A stretch of 64,000 bases of DNA. Origin: Firm-04 sp964392175 (GTDB lineage: Bacteria > Bacillota > Clostridia > Oscillospirales > Ruminococcaceae). Made by a program: the position numbers and the translations under genes. Shown piece after piece: positions 25,337-32,708 of the stretch (the stretch's first letter is position 1; every line of letters begins with the position of its first letter). The notes beneath the pieces are model-generated. The model was not told the DNA's origin. It was given only the letters and a program-made list of their open reading frames with translations, and searched no databases. Location: contig CAYMOJ010000002.1 in NCBI GenBank assembly GCA_964392175.1, positions 1-64,000 on the forward strand, read 5' to 3'.

Positions 25337-25984
25337 TCAGTATTCAGCGGCAGCGTTCTTCTCCTTGCGCCAAAGCACGAGTGTCACGACACCCAAAATA
25401 ATCGCTACCAGTACGCAGCCTGCGCCAATAAACACGCCGGTACCGAGTCCATCAAAGCTGGTGTTGGTGATCATCACGCCCTCGCACTGCGTGGCATAGT
25501 CCGGATCATCGCTGCCATACCATTCATGGAAGTATCCCTCAATATCGCTGGGCAGATCCTTCGCTACACCCTGGATCGTCATAGTCTTATTCAGAGAAGC
25601 ATTCTCATCACCGGCTTCCAGGGCGCTCAGATACTGGTCTGTTGCATCGGTGATCGCATCCAGCTGGGTGTACTGCTGCTTGTTTGCGGTTTCGTACACG
25701 ATGAACTGGCTGTTGTCCATCCACAGCACATAATACAGCTTGGTGCTATCATCGGAGGAGCGGATACCGAATGTGGTTTCGTACTCTTCTGCGCAGCAGC
25801 CCAATGCAGCATCTACTACGCCCTCGACCAGATCCCCATCCTTGAGCGTATGTGCAGCAACGGTGTTGTAATCAACGATGTCACCCTTGAGATACTTGAT
25901 GTATCTTGGCATATTGGTGAGCAATACGATGCCACAGATGAGTGCCACCAGTGCGATGCCACCCAGAACGCGAAATTTTGTCAT
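25337..25984 (-). CDS. Unknown membrane protein, paralogue of the 11.9-kb gene
   Basis: No function recognised. The 215-residue protein has an N-terminal helix (ALVALICGIVLLTNM), an extracytoplasmic domain and a C-terminal helix (IGAGCVLVAIILGVVTLVLW) followed by RKEK. The outer domain shares the order of LVEGVVDAALGCCAEEYET, LYYVLWMDNSQFIVYE and TMTIQGVAKDLPSDIEGY with the protein encoded at 11864-12547 (TLQMQGVVSRMPRAVAEQF). It is encoded after tsaB on the same strand, with a 30-base gap. Confidence 0.7.
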   Translation of the reverse strand: MTKFRVLGGIALVALICGIVLLTNMPRYIKYLKGDIVDYNTVAAHTLKDGDLVEGVVDAALGCCAEEYETTFGIRSSDDSTKLYYVLWMDNSQFIVYETANKQQYTQLDAITDATDQYLSALEAGDENASLNKTMTIQGVAKDLPSDIEGYFHEWYGSDDPDYATQCEGVMITNTSFDGLGTGVFIGAGCVLVAIILGVVTLVLWRKEKNAAAEY

Positions 25985-26014
25985 GATAAAAATACATCCT
26001 TTCCTGTGTTCGGC

Positions 26015-26665
26015 TTAGCCGATTTTTACCTCTTGCAGGTAACGCACCGTCAGCTTGGCAGGCGAAACAGGCGCGTGCTGCATGGAAGCCATACAAATAC
26101 CTGCTGCCGATTGCAATGCAAGGTGCATCGGGGCAGGTGTGGTGTTGGGCAACAATTTCCCCAACAATGTTATGCCATCACCGACAATGGTGGTGGGGGC
26201 GGTATATGCGCGGATCTGCGCGGCGCATTCCGCATCGGTGAGAATGCTGTCATCGGTCAGGCGATGGACAGACCTGCCATCGCTTTCGAAAAAGGCGGTA
26301 TACAGCAGGTTCTGTCTTGCGACCATTGCTGCGCAGAGGATTCCACGGGTGGCACAGAGATTCCACGCAAGCCCTTCCAGCGTACTAATGCCGATGCATT
26401 GCTTGTTCTGTGCAAATGCCATTGCCTGCATGGCTGCAACGCCGATGCGCAGCCCTGTATAGGATCCGGGGCCGTTGGCAGCGGCAAATACGTCGATATC
26501 TGCTACACTGCGACCGGTATCTGCGAGCAGCGATTTGACCATTGGCAGCAGAATCTGTGAGTGTGCGCGGGCGGTATATATCATGCGCAAGCCCAAGAGG
26601 GTGGTATCCTCAGCGAGGGCAACGGATGCCGTTTTACCGGAAGTATCCACAGCCAGCGTTAGCAA
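26015..26665 (-). CDS. tsaB: tRNA t6A biosynthesis protein TsaB
   Basis: TsaB is the dimerisation partner of TsaD in the enzyme that makes threonylcarbamoyladenosine at tRNA position 37. The 216-residue protein has the ASKHA-type N-terminus MLTLAVDTSGKTASVAL, the ANGPGSYTGLRIGVAAMQAMA motif in split form around residue 65 (GPGSYTGLRIGVAAMQAMA), and lacks the metal-binding His pair of TsaD, as expected. It overlaps tsaE by 7 bases. tsaD and rimI, often next, are not in this operon; the following gene is an unrelated membrane protein. Confidence 0.95.
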   Translation of the reverse strand: MLTLAVDTSGKTASVALAEDTTLLGLRMIYTARAHSQILLPMVKSLLADTGRSVADIDVFAAANGPGSYTGLRIGVAAMQAMAFAQNKQCIGISTLEGLAWNLCATRGILCAAMVARQNLLYTAFFESDGRSVHRLTDDSILTDAECAAQIRAYTAPTTIVGDGITLLGKLLPNTTPAPMHLALQSAAGICMASMQHAPVSPAKLTVRYLQEVKIG

Positions 26666-27090
26666 GAAAAATCGCCTCCTTCTACGGTGATGCTTCGGGT
26701 ATCATCGCTGATGCGTGTCAGCGTAATGCGAATGGCATCGACCGGCAGTGCGTTTGCAATGTTTTCTGCCCACTCAATGACGAACACGGCATCCGCCAGG
26801 GGGTAATCCCAGAAGCCGGTGGTTTCCAGTTCCTCAGGGGAGGTGATGCGGTACATATCAAAGTGGTACATAGAGATCGCACCTTCGCCGTGATATTCAT
26901 TCACCAGTGCAAAGGTCGGGGAGCTGACTTCATCCGGGAGACCCATTCCTTTGGCAAGCCCACGGGTGAAGGTGGTTTTTCCAACGCCCATACCGCCTGC
27001 AAAAGCGATACAGGTACCTTTTTTCAGCTGTTTGCCCAGCACTTCCGCAAAGGCCTGTGTTTCGGCAGGGGAATGTGTCAGTATCGTCAT
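26659..27090 (-). CDS. tsaE: tRNA t6A biosynthesis ATPase TsaE
   Basis: The 143-residue P-loop ATPase has the Walker A motif AGGMGVGKTTFTRGLAKG, switch-like SSPTFALVNEYHGE, HFDMYRI, and FVIEWAEN, all typical of TsaE. It drives the TsaBDE cycle in t6A modification. I use the ATG at 27090, which follows GAAAGG; an upstream extension of the frame has no family sequence. It overlaps both neighbours (4 bases with the upstream gene, 7 with tsaB), so translation is coupled. Confidence 0.95.
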   Translation of the reverse strand: MTILTHSPAETQAFAEVLGKQLKKGTCIAFAGGMGVGKTTFTRGLAKGMGLPDEVSSPTFALVNEYHGEGAISMYHFDMYRITSPEELETTGFWDYPLADAVFVIEWAENIANALPVDAIRITLTRISDDTRSITVEGGDFSC

Positions 27091-27818
27091 GATGGGATAT
27101 CCTTTCCATTCAGCTGTACAGCGTATGCGCGATGAAAGCCCTGCGTAATTGTGCAGCAGGGGATTGCTTCGCAATGCAGCAGATCCGCCAGTGTGGCTGC
27201 GGTTGCTCGTGCCATCGCGCACTGTGCATTTTCCGTCAACAGTGATGGAATGCCATGCTTTTTCAATGGCAGGTGCCAGATTTCGGTGGTGATGGCATCC
27301 TGCTGTACAGCAAAACGGATAGAGAACCGGGCAGCATCCCTTGTGAACATTTGCACGGTACGGATTTCATAGCGCAGCAGTCGCTGTCTGATGTCCTCTG
27401 CAAGTGCCGTGATTGCCGCAGATTGCGTTTTCATAAGCAGCTCCAGATCATCGCTGCCGTCATACGCGCGTACAAAATCAGGCGGAACGGTAATGTGTAC
27501 TTCTGCTGCGGAGACTACCCATGTTTCGGAGGCGGGTGTGCTATCACGCGCATCTTGTGTGACCGTGTGGGGATATGTCGCGTGCAGAGCAGGAAACTGC
27601 GCGATCAGCTGCCGCACCTGCGCCGTCATATGCGCGATGGATGCGGTATCCGGGCTGCGGTCACACTGCCATCCGGTCTCAGTGCGGATAAAATGCTGCT
27701 GATAGACGCCAAGCGTTCGACAGATGGTGAAACCTTCACCGTTGCTGTGCAGGCAACGGGTGAAGAGCTCATGTGCAAGCGTATCAGCAATGCAAGACGA
27801 TGCGTTTTGCTGCATCAT
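27087..27818 (-). CDS. Unknown protein upstream of tsaE
   Basis: No function recognised. The 243-residue protein appears soluble, without a signal peptide or membrane helix. It contains an N-terminal DTLAHELFTRCLHS segment, a central beta-rich part with TWVVSAAEVHITVPPDFV, and a C-terminal helical part near NAQCAMARATAATLADLL. Two adjacent ATGs (27818 and 27815) follow GAAAGGAGG. It is the first gene of the tsaE-tsaB operon and overlaps tsaE by ATGA, so it is co-expressed with tRNA modification genes. Promoter TTGCAA (27882-27887), 17 bases, TACAAT (27859-27864) on the minus strand. Confidence 0.65.
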   Translation of the reverse strand: MMQQNASSCIADTLAHELFTRCLHSNGEGFTICRTLGVYQQHFIRTETGWQCDRSPDTASIAHMTAQVRQLIAQFPALHATYPHTVTQDARDSTPASETWVVSAAEVHITVPPDFVRAYDGSDDLELLMKTQSAAITALAEDIRQRLLRYEIRTVQMFTRDAARFSIRFAVQQDAITTEIWHLPLKKHGIPSLLTENAQCAMARATAATLADLLHCEAIPCCTITQGFHRAYAVQLNGKDIPS

Positions 27819-27858
27819 GGTAGCCTCCTTTCCAGTGACAATTGTAATTGTTCTCCTC

Positions 27859-27887
27859 ATTGTAGCATATCATCCTCTAAATTGCAA
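27859..27887 (-). promoter_or_regulatory. Promoter of the unknown-tsaE-tsaB operon
   Basis: Minus strand TTGCAA, 17-base spacer, TACAAT. Confidence 0.65.
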
Positions 27888-28013
27888 GTATTTTTTTTCG
27901 ATCACCGGTTCGGCTTGCAGATCCAGCGGGATGCTTGCTGAAGGATTTTGAAAAGTTTAGAAAAAGTTTACAAATCATCGTGATATCCATTTGGAAAGAT
28001 CTGCAACCGATGC

Positions 28014-28043
28014 TTGACAAATCTCCTTACAGCGTGGTATGAT
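28014..28043 (+). promoter_or_regulatory. Promoter of the GH9 gene
   Basis: TTGACA (28014-28019), 18 bases, TATGAT (28038-28043). Confidence 0.7.
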
Positions 28044-28097
28044 ATAAGGTAAGTAGCTGTGTATGGCTGCTAGATGACGAGAGGAGGATTTTTCTTT

Positions 28098-30371
28098 ATG
28101 AAGCATACAAAAATTGCTGCGCTTGCAACTGCCACTGTGATGGGCGCAGCTGCACTGCCGATCTGCAACAATGTGCCCCTGACTGCTGATGCCGCAGGGA
28201 GCTATAACTACGCCGAGGCACTGCAAAAAGCCATGTTTTTCTATCAGGTGCAGGAATCCGGCCCACTTTCTGATGGCAATCAGGTGACTTGGCGTGCCGA
28301 CAGCATGATGAGCGATTATATTCTTGGTGGCTGGTTCGATGCCGGTGACCACATCAAATTTACCCTGACCAATTCCTATTCCTCTGCGCTGCTGGCGTGG
28401 GGTATGCTGCAATTCGGTGATGGCATTGAACAGGCTGGGCTGACCGGCACCTATCGCAACAGCCTTGCCTATTCGCTGGATTATATCGCGGCTTGTGATC
28501 TGGGCGATGAGGTGGTGTACCAGATCGGCGATGAGGGCTTTGATCACAAATGGTGGGGCTCTGCGGAGATTTACGAGTACAAGCGCGAACAGATGGAAGG
28601 GGAAGCAGAACGCCCCTACTATCTGACGAAGGATTCCAATGTGACGGGACATATGGCTGCGGCTTTGGCAGCCGGATATCTCGTGTTCAAGGATGTAGAT
28701 GCCACTCGCGCTGCAAATTATCTCGCCCACGCAAAAAATTGCTTCGATATTGCAAATACCACAAGAGATCACGGCAATACCCCTGCATCGGATTCGATGT
28801 ATAAATCCTCGCATTTTTACGATGAGTTGTTCTGGTCTGCCAACTGGCTGTATATGGCAACCGGAGATCAGACGTATCTCGATCTGTGCGAAAGCGATTT
28901 TATCCCCAACCTTGGGAAGGAAGATCAGTCCACGGAGATGAAATATACCTGGGGTATGTGCTGGGATGATACGCAACAGGGCGGTACATTGCTCTATGCC
29001 ATCAATACCGGCAAGCAGGAGTGGATCAACCAGTTTACCAAGCACTTGGAATACTGGACAACCGGCTACGGCGGCAAGCAGGTCAGCTACACCCCGGATG
29101 GGCTGGCGTGGTTGTTTAACTGGGGCTCTCTGCGCCACGCAACGACCACTGCGTTTCTGGCAGCTGTCGCTGTGGAGGAGCTGTATGCAGATGACGCATC
29201 GAAAACGCAAAAGTATACCGAGTTTTATGAATCGCAGATGAATTATGCCTTTGGCGACAATGATCTGGGCATGAGTTATGTCATCGGCATGGGTGAAAAC
29301 TATCCGCAGGCATGGCACCACCGTACTTCTTCCGGTGTGTGGGACGATCAATGGACACAACTCGGTGTGGAGAAATTCCACCGTCACACGCTCTACGGCG
29401 CGCTCATCGGTGGCCCTGCACAGGATGGTTCCTATACCGATGCGGTCAGTCAGTATCAGTTTTCTGAGGTTGCCATCGACTACAACGCAGGTTATACTGC
29501 GTTGCTGGGCAAGATGATCGAAACCTATGGTGGCGAGACCGATCCCGACTTCCCTGCAAAATATCTGGCAGAGGAGTTCGAAGCAGATCAGCAGGAGCCT
29601 ACCCACAAGGAATTTTACATGGAGGCCTCCATCAATCAGTCCTCTGAATCTTATATTGAGATTAAGGCACAGGCAACCAACCACTCTGCATTTCCTGCCC
29701 GCGTGGCAAATAGCCTTTCTTACCGCTATTTCTTCGATATCTCTGAACTGTTGGAAAACGGTTTGACCATTGATGATATAACTGTAAAAATCGGCTACGA
29801 TGAGTTTAGTGGCAATACCGTGGCGTCAGACCCGATCCACTACCGAGATAATATCTACTATGTGGAGTTTACCTATACCGACAGCTCTGTGATTCGCCCT
29901 TCGGGTCAGTCCGAGCATCAGGCAGAGCTACAGTTCCGCATCTCCGTTCCTGACAATAATAAAGTGTGGGATTCTACCAATGACTGGTCGTTCCAAGGGC
30001 TGCAGGAGGGTAACAACAATACAGCCATTACGCCCTATATTTGTATGTATGATTCCGGCGTGATGATCTGGGGTATTGAACCGGATGGCACAACACCGGA
30101 TCCCGATGCGACTACGCCCCCTGTCACTGAAACAACGACCCAACCTAGCACCACGGTTACCAAGTACGGTGACGTGAACTGCGACGGCTATGTCAAGGTG
30201 GATGATGTGATCCTGCTCAATCGGCTGCTTGCTGAAGATGAAGCCATTTCCATCTCTGCGCAGGGTATGCTGAATGCAGATTGTGACGCTGTGCAAGGCA
30301 TTGATGGCAACGATGCCGTGGCGATCTTGCGGCTGATCGCAGGCCTTATAAGCTCGTTGCCCTTGACATGA
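28098..30371 (+). CDS. Cellulosomal GH9 cellulase with CBM3c and dockerin
   Basis: A secreted 757-residue enzyme. Signal peptide residues 1-33 are followed by a GH9 catalytic domain: the DAGDH motif (Asp81 and Asp84) in GGWFDAGDHIKF, His in AWHHRTSSG, and the acid Glu in FSEVAIDYNAGY. Residues about 500-660 form a family 3c carbohydrate-binding module (EFYMEASINQ at the start, WSFQGL near the end), which typically turns the enzyme into a processive endoglucanase. A Pro/Thr linker leads to a dockerin (YGDVNCDGYVKVDDVILLN, then NADCDAVQGIDGNDAV). ATG 28098 follows AGGAGG. Confidence 0.95.
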   Translation: MKHTKIAALATATVMGAAALPICNNVPLTADAAGSYNYAEALQKAMFFYQVQESGPLSDGNQVTWRADSMMSDYILGGWFDAGDHIKFTLTNSYSSALLAWGMLQFGDGIEQAGLTGTYRNSLAYSLDYIAACDLGDEVVYQIGDEGFDHKWWGSAEIYEYKREQMEGEAERPYYLTKDSNVTGHMAAALAAGYLVFKDVDATRAANYLAHAKNCFDIANTTRDHGNTPASDSMYKSSHFYDELFWSANWLYMATGDQTYLDLCESDFIPNLGKEDQSTEMKYTWGMCWDDTQQGGTLLYAINTGKQEWINQFTKHLEYWTTGYGGKQVSYTPDGLAWLFNWGSLRHATTTAFLAAVAVEELYADDASKTQKYTEFYESQMNYAFGDNDLGMSYVIGMGENYPQAWHHRTSSGVWDDQWTQLGVEKFHRHTLYGALIGGPAQDGSYTDAVSQYQFSEVAIDYNAGYTALLGKMIETYGGETDPDFPAKYLAEEFEADQQEPTHKEFYMEASINQSSESYIEIKAQATNHSAFPARVANSLSYRYFFDISELLENGLTIDDITVKIGYDEFSGNTVASDPIHYRDNIYYVEFTYTDSSVIRPSGQSEHQAELQFRISVPDNNKVWDSTNDWSFQGLQEGNNNTAITPYICMYDSGVMIWGIEPDGTTPDPDATTPPVTETTTQPSTTVTKYGDVNCDGYVKVDDVILLNRLLAEDEAISISAQGMLNADCDAVQGIDGNDAVAILRLIAGLISSLPLT

Positions 30372-30448
30372 CCAGCCACTTGAGGGCAATCCAATCAGCC
30401 AATTGCTGTGCGCTCCTGTATTGCATGATATATATCGCATTATGATAC

Positions 30449-30499
30449 AAAAAAGCATCTGTGCAATTGCCAACCATGTGGCAGCATAGATGCTTTTTT
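30449..30499 (+). terminator. Terminator of the GH9 gene
   Basis: AAAAAGCATCT and AGATGCTTTTTT form an 11-bp stem ending in a T-run. The region 30372-30626 otherwise contains only a possible sporulation-type -10 near 30567. Confidence 0.75.
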
Positions 30500-30566
30500 C
30501 TGTGCATGATATCTTGCGCGCGTAGAACGACAGAAAAGGAAACGGTGTCGAAATCTGCCGATGGTG

Positions 30567-30575
30567 CATACACTA
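30567..30575 (+). promoter_or_regulatory. Possible sporulation sigma -10 element before cotJA
   Basis: CATACACTA matches the -10 of mother-cell sigma factors (SigE CATACA-T, SigK CATAnnnTA). No convincing matching -35 is visible at the right distance, so this is tentative. Confidence 0.3.
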
Positions 30576-30626
30576 TATTACGCACCCCAAATGGTGCGAA
30601 TGAACATGAAAGGAACGGTGCATTAC

Positions 30627-30869
30627 ATGATGCAAAACTTTGATGCAGGCACGTATCCGGAGAATATGCCTGTGTTCCCGGCACTGATCCTGCTGGCATC
30701 CTCTTATACACCTTTTCAAGCATGGGAAGAGCCACTGGATCTTGGTGCAGCACTGGAAGCCGGTACGGTTTTTCCCTCACTGGTCATGCCCTTTATGATG
30801 AGCTACGGTTGCAATGGCTGTGCTGAGGCACAAGCCGAACAGGAGAAAGGAGATCGGTTATGGCGATGA
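30627..30869 (+). CDS. cotJA: Spore coat associated protein CotJA
   Basis: The 80-residue protein matches CotJA in the core segment LASSYTPFQAWEEPLDLGAALEAGTVFP, seen here in parts as SSYTPFQAWEEPLD and ALEAGTVFPSLVMPF. The cysteine-containing tail YGCNGCAEAQAEQE is an extra of this lineage. In Bacillus CotJA is needed to assemble CotJC into the spore coat. The start is not settled: ATG 30627 or 30630 lies 12-15 bases after AAAGGAA. It overlaps cotJB by 10 bases. Confidence 0.8.
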   Translation: MMQNFDAGTYPENMPVFPALILLASSYTPFQAWEEPLDLGAALEAGTVFPSLVMPFMMSYGCNGCAEAQAEQEKGDRLWR

Positions 30870-31153
30870 AAAATGCTGCGCAACGTCGTCCGGATTCCAT
30901 GAACCGTAACGAGCTGGCACAATGGATCCGCCAATTGCAATTTACTATGCGTGATATTGCGCTTTTTTTGGATACGCATCCCGATGATCCGAACGCACAC
31001 CGTATGTATCTTGCCACACTTGGTCAGTGGAAAGAGGCACTTGCGGTGTATCATGACCGCTTTGGTTTGCAATTTCAGGAACAGCTCTGCGAGCATACCG
31101 ACTGGCACGCATGGACTTCTGCGCCATGGCCATGGGAAAAGGAGGATAATTGA
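30860..31153 (+). CDS. cotJB: Spore coat protein CotJB
   Basis: The 97-residue protein has the CotJB core: an N-terminal helix, IALFLDTHPDDPNAHRMY, a tyrosine-rich YHDRFG, and the closing WHAWTSAPWPWE, the family's Trp-rich end. The function is unknown beyond coat assembly with CotJA and CotJC. It overlaps cotJA and ends exactly where cotJC begins. ATG 30860 follows GAAAGGAG. Confidence 0.9.
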   Translation: MAMKNAAQRRPDSMNRNELAQWIRQLQFTMRDIALFLDTHPDDPNAHRMYLATLGQWKEALAVYHDRFGLQFQEQLCEHTDWHAWTSAPWPWEKEDN

Positions 31154-31795
31154 ATGTGGCAATATCAAAAAACATTACAATATCCCGTGAAAATTAAACA
31201 GCCTAATGCGCGGCTTGCCAAAATGGTGATCACGCAGCTGGGTGGCCCGGATGGTGAATTGGGTGCATCTATGCGATATCTCAATCAGCGTTACACCATG
31301 CCCTTGCCACAGCTTGCCGGCTTGTTAACGGATATAGGTACGGAAGAACTTTCGCATATGGAGATGATATCGGCACTGGTGTACCAGCTAACGAAAGGTT
31401 TAACGCCCGAACAGCTGGAAGCACAGGGATTTGCACCATATTTTGTGGATCACACCACGGGAATCTACCCCGTAGCAGCAACAGGCGTGCCGTTTTCCGC
31501 ATCCACTTTCCAATCAACAGGGGATACCATTGCCGATTTGCACGAGGATATGAGTGCTGAGCAGAAGGCACGCAAAACCTATGATAACATTTTGCGGCTG
31601 GCGGATGATCCGGATGTGCGTGATGTTATTCGATTTTTGCGTGCGCGAGAGATTGTGCATTATCAACGCTTCGGCGAGGGAATGCGTTTATTACAGGATC
31701 AGCTTGCGAAATCTTCCCCGTATCCGGATAATCCCTATGCATTCAATCCTTCATTCGATACGGAGTGTATGAAAAAAACATCGCGCAAAGCATGA
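31154..31795 (+). CDS. cotJC: CotJC, manganese catalase-like protein
   Basis: The 213-residue protein belongs to the dimanganese catalase fold. Metal-ligand helices are visible: LGGPDGELGASMRYLNQRY, LTDIGTEELSHMEMI with the EExxH ligand motif, MSAEQKARKTYDNIL, and FLRAREIVHYQRFGE. It is encoded immediately after cotJB behind GAGGATAATTG. It could break down hydrogen peroxide in the spore coat, or in the cell of a poorly sporulating anaerobe. Confidence 0.93.
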   Translation: MWQYQKTLQYPVKIKQPNARLAKMVITQLGGPDGELGASMRYLNQRYTMPLPQLAGLLTDIGTEELSHMEMISALVYQLTKGLTPEQLEAQGFAPYFVDHTTGIYPVAATGVPFSASTFQSTGDTIADLHEDMSAEQKARKTYDNILRLADDPDVRDVIRFLRAREIVHYQRFGEGMRLLQDQLAKSSPYPDNPYAFNPSFDTECMKKTSRKA

Positions 31796-31827
31796 ATCCT
31801 GCCATGATATTGCAATGGCTTCGGAGA

Positions 31828-31860
31828 GGCGGCATGATTTCGGTCATGTCGCCTTTCTGT
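31828..31860 (+). terminator. Terminator of the cotJ operon
   Basis: GGCGGCATGA (31828-31837) pairs with TCATGTCGCC (31844-31853), followed by TTTCTGTTT. Confidence 0.75.
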
Positions 31861-31916
31861 TTGTAAGGGAAGCATTACGACTGCTACAGCAACAAATTTT
31901 TGCGAATTGCCGCTGC

Positions 31917-31945
31917 TTGCATTTTGGATGGGAATATGCTATACT
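31917..31945 (+). promoter_or_regulatory. Plus-strand promoter antisense to the HPr-like gene
   Basis: TTGCAT (31917-31922), 17 bases, TATACT (31940-31945). Downstream on the same strand are GAGAGGGGG (32006-32014) and ATG 32018, but no convincing protein. Its transcript would run into the antisense strand of the HPr-like gene. 31861-32186 holds no gene I can support; GATGCAGTCAG occurs twice (32046 and 32068). Confidence 0.45.
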
Positions 31946-31969
31946 GTCTGTATCTGTTTTACGCTGGCA

Positions 31970-31994
31970 ATAAAAAAGACGGCAGAAGCCGTCA
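31970..31994 (-). terminator. Terminator of the HPr-like gene
   Basis: A perfect GACGGC-TTCT-GCCGTC hairpin (31978-31993, minus strand) is followed by TTTTTTATT. It lies about 190 bases after the HPr-like stop codon. Confidence 0.6.
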
Positions 31995-32186
31995 AAAGAA
32001 AAAATGAGAGGGGGTGAATGTATTGTAACGCAGCAAGCAGCATCCGATGCAGTCAGTTTGTGCGGCAGATGCAGTCAGCCACGGAGTTGGTATTGCCCCC
32101 CATGGCAGGGGAGCAACATGAAAAAAGGGGGAGTGGGAGCAGCATATGCCTCCCAATGGGAAAATGCTTTTGCTTGAGATGCCCGT

Positions 32187-32441
32187 TTACGCTTCTTTGG
32201 AAACAGGCTGAAGGAATCTGCCGATGGCCTGTGTTAAGTCAGTCAGCGCATCGGAATCGGTTGTTTCAGCAACCAACCGCAAGGGCTGTTCACGGTCGAG
32301 GGTGAAGATGCCCATTAAAGATTTGGCGTCTACAGCGTAGGAGCCAACGGTCAATTGCGCTTCAAAGGGGAACCGCCCCATGATGTTTACAAATTCTGTC
32401 ACATCGGTGATCGCAGGAAGAAAAACTGTCATTGTAGACAT
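32187..32441 (-). CDS. HPr-like protein lacking the phosphorylatable histidine
   Basis: The 84-residue protein has the HPr fold. The region around the HPr kinase site is conserved (VDAKSLMGIFTL, Ser41, corresponding to HPr Ser46), and the C-terminal helix pattern DALTDLTQAIGRF is intact. The active-site loop that should read GxHARPA is replaced by AITDVTE, so PEP-dependent transfer through His15 is not possible. It therefore resembles Bacillus Crh, a regulatory HPr acting in CcpA-dependent catabolite control, rather than a sugar-transport phosphocarrier. ATG follows GAGG. Promoter TTGACA, 17, TATGAT lies at 32536-32564 on the minus strand. Confidence 0.8.
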   Translation of the reverse strand: MSTMTVFLPAITDVTEFVNIMGRFPFEAQLTVGSYAVDAKSLMGIFTLDREQPLRLVAETTDSDALTDLTQAIGRFLQPVSKEA

Positions 32442-32535
32442 AGCAGTTTACCTCATTTTCGATTTTCTGCGGAATACGGCAGAGTGAACGCACAGCATAC
32501 CTTGCAGTGAGATTAGTATTGCCGTTTCTGTGCCT

Positions 32536-32564
32536 ATCATAACATTGTAGGTGCGATTTGTCAA
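32536..32564 (-). promoter_or_regulatory. Promoter of the HPr-like gene
   Basis: Minus strand TTGACA (32559-32564), 17 bases, TATGAT (32536-32541). Confidence 0.75.
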
Positions 32565-32708
32565 GCAAAATCGTCATTTTTCGGATATTTGACCCAATTT
32601 TTCGGGCGCGGTGAAATTCTTTTCGCCGCCCCCGATACCCAGTGCATATTGCACAATAAAACCCGCTAATATTTGTGCAAAGTGAATAAATCTAAAGGAG
32701 AGCGTTCC

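Noticed and set aside
27975..29684. Open frame of 569 codons opposite the GH9 gene
   Set aside because: The GH9 catalytic, CBM3c and dockerin motifs are clear on the plus strand; the opposite frame has no recognisable protein and would run across the GH9 promoter.
32018..32305. Protein-coding small ORF of 95 codons on the plus strand
   Set aside because: The ribosome site is too close to its ATG, the composition is not protein-like, and the second half is antisense to the HPr-like gene.
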